From: an unicellular cyanobacterium SU2 | Lineage (GTDB): Bacteria; Cyanobacteriota; Cyanobacteriia; Cyanobacteriales; Microcystaceae | Assembly (NCBI GenBank): GCA_002110465.1 | Contig: NEED01000049.1 | Location: 186,001 to 250,000 of the forward strand | Direction: 5' to 3' | Length of the DNA stretch: 64,000 bases | Part shown: in pieces, positions 52,047 through 59,997 of the stretch | How positions within the stretch are numbered: position 1 is the first letter of the stretch | Layout: every line of letters begins with the position of its first letter | Notes under the pieces: generated by a model | Databases searched by the model: none | What the model saw: only the letters and a program-made list of their open reading frames with translations | What the model was told of the DNA's origin: nothing | Made by a program: the position numbers and the translations under genes

Positions 52047-54425
52047 ATGAATCAATGGAGCAATCTTTTCCAAGAATGGTTAACCCTTTACCCTCTTCCT
52101 TTACTTTTTGCAACTTTTGTGTTAGTAATTATCCCCACACTTATTGCTATTTTCCTGAGAATTAGACTGTATGGTTATCTCTCAGGAAATGCTAAAAAAA
52201 TTCAACGATTAGTACAAATAGGAACAAGTCGAGGACAACAACCCACTATTGTTGAAAGTTTAGAGGAGAGATTTAAGAAAGCTAGTGTTAACCTAGAACA
52301 AATTAATACCTCTGCTTTGATCGATAGTATTTATAGTCAGGAAAAATTAAACATATTAGGAATACAAATTGGCTTTGATTTTATTGATTATTTCTGTCGA
52401 ATGTTGCCAAATCTTCTGTTATCTTTTGGGTTATTGGGGACATTTTTAGGGATTACGTTTAATTTACATTATTTAGGTCAAACCATTAATCAAGTTGATG
52501 TAAGTAATGTTAATAATTTACTAAAACAACTTGAAGAACCTTTACAGGGAATGGGAATTGCCTTTATTACAAGTTTAGTTGCTATTTTTTGTAGTTCTTT
52601 GTTGACGGTTATTAACTTAAAATATAATACGAATTTAGTCAAATACAAACTAATTAGTGTCTTAGAAGATTACCTCGATAATATATATTTGCCTGAATTA
52701 CCAACCCATAGTCGTATGGATAAAGCGGTTGATCGTTTAGTGGGAGAATTTACGGGATTTTTATATAGATTTGGTGATACAGTACGAGATGCAGTAGAAA
52801 GATCTTTAGGGGAACAAATTAACAAAATTGTTGAAGTTAATGAAACTAGTGCCAAACTCGCAGAACAAGTTTATAGTAGACTATTAGAAGCGTCTAGTTC
52901 TCTTGATAGTAGTGCGAGAACCTTTAAAGACGCAGCAAATACGATTGATAAAAGTAAATTTGCCGATAAATTAGTCAATACAACCACTGAGTTAGATCAG
53001 ATTTATACTAATTTTGCTAACTCCACTCAAGTTTTACAAGAATCAACACAATCAATTAAAGGTTCTTTAGAAAAATTTCAACGTTTGGTAGATGGGATGA
53101 TTATATTAGGAAATCAAATTACCCATCTTAATGAACAATCTAATCAAATTTTGGCATTAAATGAAACCAGTGCCAAACTAGCAGAACAAGTTTATAGTAG
53201 ACTATTAGAAGCATCTAGTTCTCTTGATAGTAGTGCGAGAACTTTTAAAGACGCAGCAAATACCATTGATAAAAGTAAATTTGCTGATAAATTAGTCAAT
53301 ACAACCACTGAGTTAGATCAGATTTATACTAATTTTGCTAACTCCACTCAATTTTTACAAGAATCAACTAAATTAATTAAAGGTTCCTTAGAAAAATTTC
53401 AAAGTTCTGTCGATGGGATGATCCTATTAGGAAATCAAATTACTCATCTTAATGAACAATCTAATCAACTTTTAGAATTGAATAAAGATCAATTGACGAC
53501 AGAAAGAGAAGCATTAATTAATATTCAAGTAGAGATTACTAATCTTGTAGAGAAATTAACTAATGATCAACAACAAATTCATGATGATCTACAAAGTTTA
53601 GGAGAACGCTTAGTGAGTAACATTTCTGAACAGATAGGACAAAATAATGATAAGTTGGAAAATTTAGGAGAACATTTAGTTAGTATTGTTTCTGAAACTA
53701 TAGGACAAAATAATTATAAGGTTGAAGTTATTGGTAATCAAATGAATAGCTATATTGGTAATCTTAATCAAATTCAAATTGAATTAAATAAGTTAGTTAC
53801 AAGTTTTCAAAACAGCCAAAGACAGTTTAATAGTGGGTTACAAAGAGAAAATCAAGTTGACTCTAGTCCTAAAATTGAGACGATTCAATCTCCTATCATC
53901 CCTGAAATAGAACTCAAAAGTGAAAGAAATATTGACTATACGAAACTCCGTGATCTTCTCGCAGCAGGAAAATGGAAAGAAGCAGACAGAGAAACTGCTA
54001 ACGTAATGGTTCAAGCTGCTAATCAAGTCGTTAAAGGATACTTAAATATGTCTGATCTAGATAATTTTCCCTGTGACGACTTACTCACTATCGATAAACT
54101 TTGGGTTAAATACAGCAATGGAAAATTTGGCTTTAGTGTCCAAAAGAAAATTATTGATGAGCTTGGTGGGACAAAAGATCATGATCAAAAAATTTGGAAC
54201 GACTTCTGCGATCGCGTTGGTTGGATAAAAGAAGGCAGATATATTAGCTATTCAGACTTTACATTTCAACTCCTAGATACTACTCCAAAGGGGCATCTTC
54301 CTGTTGGTGGGCATCTTCCTGTTGGTGGGCATCTTCCTGTTGTTGGTATTGGGATAAATGTAAGTATGAGTCGAGTTTCTGCTCTCACACAAAGACTTGT
54401 AACCTGTAACATATCAATATTATAA
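52047..54425 (+). CDS. MotA/TolQ-like proton-channel protein with long coiled coil and GUN4 domain
   Basis: A 792-residue protein. Three membrane helices: ~15-38, ~113-137 (LLLSFGLLGTFLGITFNL, the MotA/ExbB GxxGTxxGi motif) and ~165-190 (PLQGMGIAFITSLVAIFCSS). Residues ~220-600 are coiled coil, containing two near-identical 107-residue blocks starting at 265 and 372 (NETSAKLAEQVYSRLLEASS). Residues ~629-745 are a GUN4 domain (YTKLRDLLAAGKWKEADRET, LWVKYSNGKFGFSVQKKI, DRVGWI). The tail has GHLPVG repeats from an 18-bp tandem. It pairs by type with the MotB-like protein. GUN4 normally binds Mg-porphyrins. Confidence 0.85.
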   Translation: MNQWSNLFQEWLTLYPLPLLFATFVLVIIPTLIAIFLRIRLYGYLSGNAKKIQRLVQIGTSRGQQPTIVESLEERFKKASVNLEQINTSALIDSIYSQEKLNILGIQIGFDFIDYFCRMLPNLLLSFGLLGTFLGITFNLHYLGQTINQVDVSNVNNLLKQLEEPLQGMGIAFITSLVAIFCSSLLTVINLKYNTNLVKYKLISVLEDYLDNIYLPELPTHSRMDKAVDRLVGEFTGFLYRFGDTVRDAVERSLGEQINKIVEVNETSAKLAEQVYSRLLEASSSLDSSARTFKDAANTIDKSKFADKLVNTTTELDQIYTNFANSTQVLQESTQSIKGSLEKFQRLVDGMIILGNQITHLNEQSNQILALNETSAKLAEQVYSRLLEASSSLDSSARTFKDAANTIDKSKFADKLVNTTTELDQIYTNFANSTQFLQESTKLIKGSLEKFQSSVDGMILLGNQITHLNEQSNQLLELNKDQLTTEREALINIQVEITNLVEKLTNDQQQIHDDLQSLGERLVSNISEQIGQNNDKLENLGEHLVSIVSETIGQNNYKVEVIGNQMNSYIGNLNQIQIELNKLVTSFQNSQRQFNSGLQRENQVDSSPKIETIQSPIIPEIELKSERNIDYTKLRDLLAAGKWKEADRETANVMVQAANQVVKGYLNMSDLDNFPCDDLLTIDKLWVKYSNGKFGFSVQKKIIDELGGTKDHDQKIWNDFCDRVGWIKEGRYISYSDFTFQLLDTTPKGHLPVGGHLPVGGHLPVVGIGINVSMSRVSALTQRLVTCNISIL
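52839..53480 (+). repeat. 321-bp tandem duplication inside the MotA-GUN4 gene
   Basis: Two 321-bp units, 52839-53159 and 53160-53480, share almost all bases and give two near-identical 107-residue coiled-coil blocks. This is a recent in-frame duplication that lengthens the coil. Confidence 0.9.
54287..54342 (+). repeat. 18-bp tandem repeats at the 3' end of the MotA-GUN4 gene
   Basis: GGGCATCTTCCTGTTGGT occurs three times in a row, the last copy changed, giving GHLPVG repeats just after the GUN4 domain. Confidence 0.85.
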
Positions 54426-54497
54426 GCTATTACCAAATCTTAATTGTCCATTTTTGTTACAATGAGACTTGAACCCTAAAGGGTTAAGCTAGATAAA

Positions 54498-54551
54498 CAA
54501 AGCCTGCCTTCGCAGTCTTAATAATTAGGCTATGTAGACAGCTTTTATTCT
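54498..54551 (+). repeat. Dispersed repeat, right copy
   Basis: Matches the reverse complement of 44205-44265 (TGCCTTCGCAG, then TGTAGACAGC). Confidence 0.5.
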
Positions 54552-54585
54552 TATAAAATCATGCTTAAACTTGTATAAACTTATT

Positions 54586-55203
54586 TCATTCACCTGAATT
54601 AAAAATCTGATTAATTGTTAATGACAATTTTGAAAAAGTAGGAGAAATAATGGGATCATTGCCACGAAACTGCTGTAGTTCATATTCCCCTTCTACTAAA
54701 GTACAAACCGTAAACGTTGGCTGCTTAGGAGAACCAATATAACGCCTACCTCCAATTCCCAAATAATCAACAATCCAATATTCTTGAATCCCAAATGCTT
54801 CATAGTCTCCCAATTTAACCAGATAATCATCGCGCCAATTAGTTGAGACAACTTCCACCACAAGTTTAATCGATTGACTTAAAGTAATAATCGATTCTTG
54901 CTCCCATCTGGGTTCATTTACCATCTCACTTTCATCTAAAATAATAATATCTGGTTCATAGCCTGTATTCTCAGAGATTTTGATAATACATTCTTTAGGA
55001 ATAAAATAGGATTGATTCTTTTCTCGAAAAGCAGTCCCCAAATCATAAGCCAAATCACCAGCTAACCTGGAATGTTGACCCCTCGGTTTTGGCATTTCGA
55101 TAACCACCCCTCGTCTTAATTCGTAGCGATTTCCTGAACTCTCTGGATACCAATCTATGAATTCATCAAACGACATAGATTTTCTATCAATTACTGCAAT
55201 CAT
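54586..55203 (-). CDS. Uma2-family protein (DUF820)
   Basis: A 205-residue protein: FDEFIDWYPESSGNRYELRR, AYDLGTAFREKN, GYEPDIIILDESEMV, IKLVVEVVSTNWRDDYLVKL, YWIVDYLGIGGRRYIG. The D-x(n)-EV-S-x-N-x-D pattern is the PD-(D/E)XK nuclease fold typical of Uma2 proteins. It is intact, unlike the broken copy at 23933-24508. Its biological role is unknown. Confidence 0.85.
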   Translation of the reverse strand: MIAVIDRKSMSFDEFIDWYPESSGNRYELRRGVVIEMPKPRGQHSRLAGDLAYDLGTAFREKNQSYFIPKECIIKISENTGYEPDIIILDESEMVNEPRWEQESIITLSQSIKLVVEVVSTNWRDDYLVKLGDYEAFGIQEYWIVDYLGIGGRRYIGSPKQPTFTVCTLVEGEYELQQFRGNDPIISPTFSKLSLTINQIFNSGE

Positions 55204-55321
55204 AATAATTACATCTCCTATTTTTCTAACTTTTAAAAGCGTATTTGGTGTCAGTAGGCATTATTAAATGTAAAAGATAAAAGTTCGTCGTAGAGGATTT
55301 AGAATTGATAAAATGCGTATT

Positions 55322-56110
55322 TTAAGCACCCATTCCTGAGTATTGTTCTAGTCCCCGTCGCCATAACCAACGATTAATAACAAAAAAGATAATACACCAT
55401 CCCATCATAATCAATAAGCTTTTAATGATATTAACTGGTAATCCAATTAATAACGCCGCTGGAAAATAAGCAGTATAGGGAAAAGGAGTCCACATTACGA
55501 TCTCACGAACCCCATCAGGAAACACATCTAAAGGGGCTGTCATTCCAGAAAGAAAGACATAAGCTAAATTCCAAAGTTGTTGAATAGCACTGGCTCTTTC
55601 TGTCCAAAAAGCAAACATCGCAAAGGTATATTGAATCAAAAAACGTAGGGCAAAGGCAATAACAATGATGACTAAAGTTAACAGAAAATGGAATAAATCA
55701 GGTATCCAAAAAGCTTGAGGATATAATAGAAAAAATAAGATTGTGAAAAAAACAACTAAGGGAAATCGAGTGATTTTTTCCGTAATATGTCTTACTACAT
55801 GATGCCAACCTGGATCAAGAGGATGTAATAATTTAAAAGAGAGTCTACCCTCTAAAACTTCTCTTTCAAAATCCCAAATTACCCAGATATTAGTAAATTG
55901 TCTTACCTGAAAAACACAGAAAAAATAACGAGCAAAGTCTACTGCATTTAGTCCAAAATCACTATTATTAGCTGCTTCTATCCAAACTCCCATCAAGATA
56001 ATAGGTAATGATCCCGACAAAATCCAAAAAAAGATTTCAGCGCGATACTCTAACATATGAGCATAGTAAACTGATAGAAAAGTAAGAATTTTTTTGATTA
56101 ACCAGTGCAT
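55322..56110 (-). CDS. ABC-2 type permease subunit
   Basis: A 262-residue membrane protein with six predicted helices and the ABC-2/DUF990-type features: EYRAEIFFWILSGSLPIILM at the N-terminus, FEREVLEGRLSFKLLHPLDP, GMTAPLDVFPDGVREIVMWTPFPYT-type reentry region. Works with a separate ATPase, which is not adjacent. Likely exports a lipid or polysaccharide-linked substrate; no specific guess can be made. Confidence 0.8.
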   Translation of the reverse strand: MHWLIKKILTFLSVYYAHMLEYRAEIFFWILSGSLPIILMGVWIEAANNSDFGLNAVDFARYFFCVFQVRQFTNIWVIWDFEREVLEGRLSFKLLHPLDPGWHHVVRHITEKITRFPLVVFFTILFFLLYPQAFWIPDLFHFLLTLVIIVIAFALRFLIQYTFAMFAFWTERASAIQQLWNLAYVFLSGMTAPLDVFPDGVREIVMWTPFPYTAYFPAALLIGLPVNIIKSLLIMMGWCIIFFVINRWLWRRGLEQYSGMGA

Positions 56111-56307
56111 CAGCTAATTATATTATTTTGAGATCTTTATCCAGTATAATGCTGACGAATGAAATAGTGATCGGGCTAAAGCCCTTACTACAAACTATAA
56201 GCTGTTTTACCTTTGACGCAACTAACAACAGTAAGCCTACCTACAAATAAAATGGTAGATAGGCTCTGAAATATTAACTTAAAAGCTATGTCAAGCTACT
56301 GAGTTAA
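56111..56307. repeat. Region downstream of rbcS with palindromic repeat
   Basis: Contains GGGCTAAAGCCCTTACTACA (56173-56192), an inverted relative of the 30381 repeat, and a weak imperfect stem at 56234-56265 (AGCCTACCTAC / GTAGATAGGCT) without a U-run. The rbc operon terminator is probably here but not clear. Confidence 0.5.
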
Positions 56308-56643
56308 TTAATATCCACGAGTGTTAGGCTTGTGAACAATGAAGCTCATAATTTGACATTGTTTGATGTTGTCAAAACCAATAACACGGATATAGGAATT
56401 GGGATACTCAGAGCGACATTCGCGGACTTCTGCTAATACTTCCTGAGCAGAAGAAGCACTAAACAAAGGTAACTTCCACATTGTCCAGAAATAGGTTGTA
56501 GGCTCGGGATTTTCTTCAAACTCAACCCCAGGAATAAACCCTTGATCTAACATATTTTCAATTTGCTTGACAATTTGTTGATCAGTTAAGGGAGGTAAGT
56601 AAGAAAGGGTTTCGTAACGACGCTCTTTAGGTAAAGTTTTCAT
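56308..56643 (-). CDS. rbcS: Ribulose bisphosphate carboxylase small subunit
   Basis: A 111-residue form IB small subunit: [73 protein letters not shown]. It caps the L8 core in the carboxysome. Last gene of rbcL-rbcX-rbcS. Confidence 0.98.
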   Translation of the reverse strand: MKTLPKERRYETLSYLPPLTDQQIVKQIENMLDQGFIPGVEFEENPEPTTYFWTMWKLPLFSASSAQEVLAEVRECRSEYPNSYIRVIGFDNIKQCQIMSFIVHKPNTRGY

Positions 56644-56672
56644 GGGTTATCTTTTCCGTTCAATTAACCAGT

Positions 56673-57077
56673 TTAAGGATTATTTGAGTCATCTATCTCA
56701 GACTCAGAGATTTCTGGATGAGGGTTAGAAGTCACTGGTTGGGACTGAGTCAGTCGTGTTAACAATTGACGACGGTGTTCCATATTTGCCTGACTAATTC
56801 CTGCCATTACCATCTCTGGTAAAAAGTCCAGCACCATTTCCGCCAGATGCTCTCGCACCGACATGATCCGCAATACTAATTCCTTATTCTGAGCCATTAA
56901 CTCCTCTAAATACACTTCTCCCTCTTGGATATTATGGGATGACGTATATTGAGTGAGCCACAGGGCTTGATTCGGGTTCGTTTCGGACAACTGATTGATA
57001 ATGGTGCGAACAGCTTGATAAGTCAGGTAATTTTGTAAAACTCGAGCGGTCTCTTTAGCCACTTGTTTACAGTTCAT
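56673..57077 (-). CDS. rbcX: Rubisco assembly chaperone RbcX
   Basis: A 134-residue chaperone. Helical core with KQVAKETARVLQNYLTYQAV and LTQYTSSHNIQEGEVYLEE, then LMAQNKELVLRIMSVREHLA. RbcX clamps the RbcL C-terminal peptide to promote L8 assembly. It lies between rbcL (82 bp) and rbcS (29 bp), as in other beta-cyanobacteria. The C-terminal ~25 residues are a polar tail. Confidence 0.96.
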   Translation of the reverse strand: MNCKQVAKETARVLQNYLTYQAVRTIINQLSETNPNQALWLTQYTSSHNIQEGEVYLEELMAQNKELVLRIMSVREHLAEMVLDFLPEMVMAGISQANMEHRRQLLTRLTQSQPVTSNPHPEISESEIDDSNNP

Positions 57078-57159
57078 GAATCACTCCTTGTCCCAACTAG
57101 GACGTTGTTGCTAGTTATGAGTATTTTTAATTCCTTCAAAACTAACAACTATCTCTAAA

Positions 57160-58581
57160 TTAGAGTGTATCCATTGCCTCAAACTCGAATTTGATTTCTT
57201 TCCAAAGTTCGCAAGCAGCCGCTAATTCAGGACTCCACTTACAAGCTTCACGGATAACTTGGTTTCCAGCTTCGCCAGATAAGGAGCGGCCTTCGTTACG
57301 CGCTTGAATACAAGCTTCAAGAGCCACACGGTTAGCAGTTGCACCAGGCGCATTACCCCAGGGGTGTCCTAAAGTACCACCACCAAACTGTAAGCAGGAA
57401 TCATCACCAAAGATTTCCACTAATGCGGGCATATGCCATACGTGGATACCACCAGACGCAACCGGCATGGTTCCAGGCATAGAAGCATAGTCTTGGGTAA
57501 AGAAGATACCACGAGCGCGGTCTTCTTCAACATAGTCTTCACGCATTAGGTCAACAAACCCCATGGTGATGCCCCGTTCCCCTTCTAATTTACCAACAAC
57601 GGTTCCAGAGTGGAGGTGATCACCACCAGATAAACGTAAACACTTCGCTAGAACGCGGAAGTGAATACCATGGTTTTTCTGACGGTCAATTACTGCGTGC
57701 ATTGCGCGGTGAATGTGCAGTAATAAACCATTATCACGACAATACTTCGCTAAGGTGGTGTTCGCTGTGAAACCACCCGTTATGAAGTCATGCATGATGA
57801 TAGGGGTCCCAATTTCCTTGGCAAATTCTGCCCGCTTGAGCATTTCTTCGCAAGTACCAGCAGTAACGTTGAGGTAGTGACCTTTAACCTCGTTGGTTTC
57901 TGCTTGAGCTTTTGTGATCGCATCTTGAACGAAGAGGAAGCGATCGCGCCAGCGCATGAAGGGCTGAGAGTTAATATTTTCGTCGTCTTTGGTGAAGTCT
58001 AAACCACCGCGTAAGCACTCATAAACCGCACGTCCGTAGTTTTTAGCTGACAGACCGAGTTTAGGCTTAATGGTACATCCTAATAAAGGACGACCATACT
58101 TGTTTAATTTATCCCGTTCAACGGTGATCCCGTGAGGAGGTCCTTGGAAGGTTTTAATTAAGGCAACAGGAAAACGAATATCTTCTAAACGTAATGCCCG
58201 TAGTGCTTTAAATCCAAATACGTTACCTACTAAAGAGGTGAGAACGTTGGTAACAGATCCTTCTTCAAATAGATCTAAAGGATAGGCAATGAAGCAAAAA
58301 TACTGATTATCTTCGTTAGGAACGGGTTCGATGTCATAACAACGACCTTTATAACGATCTAAGTCAGTTAAGTTATCTGTCCAAACCGTTGTCCAGGTTC
58401 CGGTCGAAGATTCCGCCGCAACTGCCGCACCTGCTTCTTCAGGAGGAACCCCAGGTTGGGGGGTCATGCGGAAACACGCCAGCAGATCGGTATCCTTGGG
58501 GGTATAGTCGGGGGTGTAATAGGTCAGGCGGTAGTCCTGAACGCCAGCCTTAAACCCTGATTTAGATTGGGCTTGTACCAT
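57160..58581 (-). CDS. rbcL: Ribulose bisphosphate carboxylase large subunit
   Basis: A 473-residue form IB subunit. Key sites: [10 protein letters not shown] and [15 protein letters not shown] (Lys of the catalytic site), [17 protein letters not shown] (carbamylated Lys and Mg ligands), [13 protein letters not shown] and [18 protein letters not shown], then [15 protein letters not shown]. Fixes CO2 on RuBP inside the carboxysome. The start follows an ATG at 58581; the 583-bp upstream spacer separates it from ccmN. Confidence 0.99.
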   Translation of the reverse strand: MVQAQSKSGFKAGVQDYRLTYYTPDYTPKDTDLLACFRMTPQPGVPPEEAGAAVAAESSTGTWTTVWTDNLTDLDRYKGRCYDIEPVPNEDNQYFCFIAYPLDLFEEGSVTNVLTSLVGNVFGFKALRALRLEDIRFPVALIKTFQGPPHGITVERDKLNKYGRPLLGCTIKPKLGLSAKNYGRAVYECLRGGLDFTKDDENINSQPFMRWRDRFLFVQDAITKAQAETNEVKGHYLNVTAGTCEEMLKRAEFAKEIGTPIIMHDFITGGFTANTTLAKYCRDNGLLLHIHRAMHAVIDRQKNHGIHFRVLAKCLRLSGGDHLHSGTVVGKLEGERGITMGFVDLMREDYVEEDRARGIFFTQDYASMPGTMPVASGGIHVWHMPALVEIFGDDSCLQFGGGTLGHPWGNAPGATANRVALEACIQARNEGRSLSGEAGNQVIREACKWSPELAAACELWKEIKFEFEAMDTL

Positions 58582-59164
58582 GTAGTAATTCCTCCATGAA
58601 TGGCATCATTAATTTCTCATTTATCTGCGTGCAAGTTAAATCTCAACCTACCCGTAATAGAGAAAATATTTTAGAAAGTTATTCGGCTGCTATAAGTCGT
58701 TTGTAGCTGACCGTTAATTCACTTATCTGTTCTTCGAGTCCTAATCATATCACGATAGTTATACTCTTTTTATTTCTTCTTCAAGATTTTTCTATTACAA
58801 TTTGTAGACAGTTTGATTAATTTATCTGATACATCTTTAATCTTCTTTCATCAATTTTTCCTCCATAGCAGATATAGTAACATTGATCCTAAATATTTTA
58901 TAAATAGTTACAAAAATTCGCTAATTACCAATAAGTATTCTTACTCATAAAACTATTTCTTGAATAATTTAATGGGTAAGAAAAAATTAGGAATAATGAT
59001 GTTAGTGATTAAGCAGAAATCACCAATTTCCTCAAAAAAGCTAAGTTAGGAAGGTTTAGAAAGAAAAGAAGTTTGTCCTTGGGTTTTTAACTATCAACTT
59101 ATGGCTTTTATAGCTAACGTTCTTCAAAACGCAACAATCAATCAAGATATCCTTTGATGAATGA
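58582..59164. promoter_or_regulatory. Long leader/promoter region of rbcL
   Basis: 583 AT-rich bases between ccmN and rbcL, both minus strand. It must contain the rbcL promoter and 5' leader; a GGAGGAATTACTAC-type ribosome site lies immediately ahead of the ATG. No protein gene is seen here; a 93-codon frame overlapping the end of ccmN is only a shadow. Confidence 0.6.
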
Positions 59165-59941
59165 TTAAGCGTCTGAAGACAAATCGGGTTGAGAACGAGT
59201 AAACGCTTGACGTTCAGGAAACAAGGTGCATAAAAGATTATTAATATAAATTTGACCGACAACAGGGGAATTTTGGTTTTCTGGTGGTGGTTTAGGCGGA
59301 GGGTTAGATGGTGAGGGAATTTCAGCACTTTCGTCAACTTCTGTGGCTGTTTCTAACCAGACATCTTCGATTTCTTCCACAAATGCAGGTTTTTGACTTT
59401 TAGTCATTTGTGGACTAGGAGAAGAATTATTACCATTAGAAATATCTTCCTTACCATAATCAAGAGAACGGTTAGTTTCTGATTTTATTTCCCTTGAAGG
59501 TTCAGAACTCAAGCCATTATTATTACCAGAAGAACCATTCGTTTCTGATGTGGTTTCCTTAAAAGATTCAGAGTTTTCAGTAGAGAACGGGCGAGAGGTA
59601 TCACCAATTAATGATCCTGCTTTAATAGTTGTTCCTGGTTCAATAGAAGTATTAATAATTGTGGTTGAAGAACCAATACAAGCATTTTTACCAATTTTGC
59701 TTTGACCAATGACTAAGACTCCAGAACCCAACATAGCACCAGATTGAATTTCAATATCTCCTTGATAAGCATTGATGAGAGTTCCCATCCCAATACAAGC
59801 CCCTTCTCGAATCACAATGCGACTATTGGGTGCAGCTTGGAGAATGGTTCCTGGTGCAACAACTGCACCTTCATGAATGGTAACGTCACCAATGACGCAA
59901 ATATCTAACTGAGTTGGTGGATGAATAAGGGGTAAACGCAT
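59165..59941 (-). CDS. ccmN: Carboxysome assembly protein CcmN
   Basis: A 258-residue protein. Residues ~10-115 form a left-handed beta-helix of hexapeptide repeats (VIGDVTIHEGAVVAPGTILQ, GACIGMGTLI, GKNACIGSSTTI). A long polar Ser/Asn-rich linker follows. Near residue 227 to 243 is the encapsulation peptide (VVGQIYINNLLCTLFPERQ), which binds the CcmK shell. CcmN joins CcmM and the shell during carboxysome assembly. The last gene of the ccm cluster. Confidence 0.95.
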   Translation of the reverse strand: MRLPLIHPPTQLDICVIGDVTIHEGAVVAPGTILQAAPNSRIVIREGACIGMGTLINAYQGDIEIQSGAMLGSGVLVIGQSKIGKNACIGSSTTIINTSIEPGTTIKAGSLIGDTSRPFSTENSESFKETTSETNGSSGNNNGLSSEPSREIKSETNRSLDYGKEDISNGNNSSPSPQMTKSQKPAFVEEIEDVWLETATEVDESAEIPSPSNPPPKPPPENQNSPVVGQIYINNLLCTLFPERQAFTRSQPDLSSDA

Positions 59942-59997
59942 TACTATTACTCAGTAGTCAGCAAGGGGCAAGATTTTCTTACCCCTACTCCCTACAA

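Noticed and set aside
48168-54207. Six-kilobase gap in HIP1 palindromes across the tubulin and MotA-GUN4 genes as a sign of foreign origin
   Set aside because: The average spacing is about 2 kb with wide scatter, and other gaps of 4-5 kb occur in core regions such as 1-4.8 kb and 10.4-14.8 kb, so the evidence is too weak.
54287-54342. 18-bp tandem repeats as a CRISPR array
   Set aside because: The repeats are contiguous without spacers and in frame with the MotA-GUN4 gene.
43136-54425. A canonical Zorya defence system
   Set aside because: ZorC and ZorD are missing, ZorA/B-like genes are far apart, and the tubulin/vWA/GTPase genes fit better with the predicted membrane-remodelling system; only the motor resemblance is kept as a finding.
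59056-59337. 93-codon frame overlapping ccmN
   Set aside because: It is an alternative frame of the ccmN 3' end and reaches into noncoding DNA.
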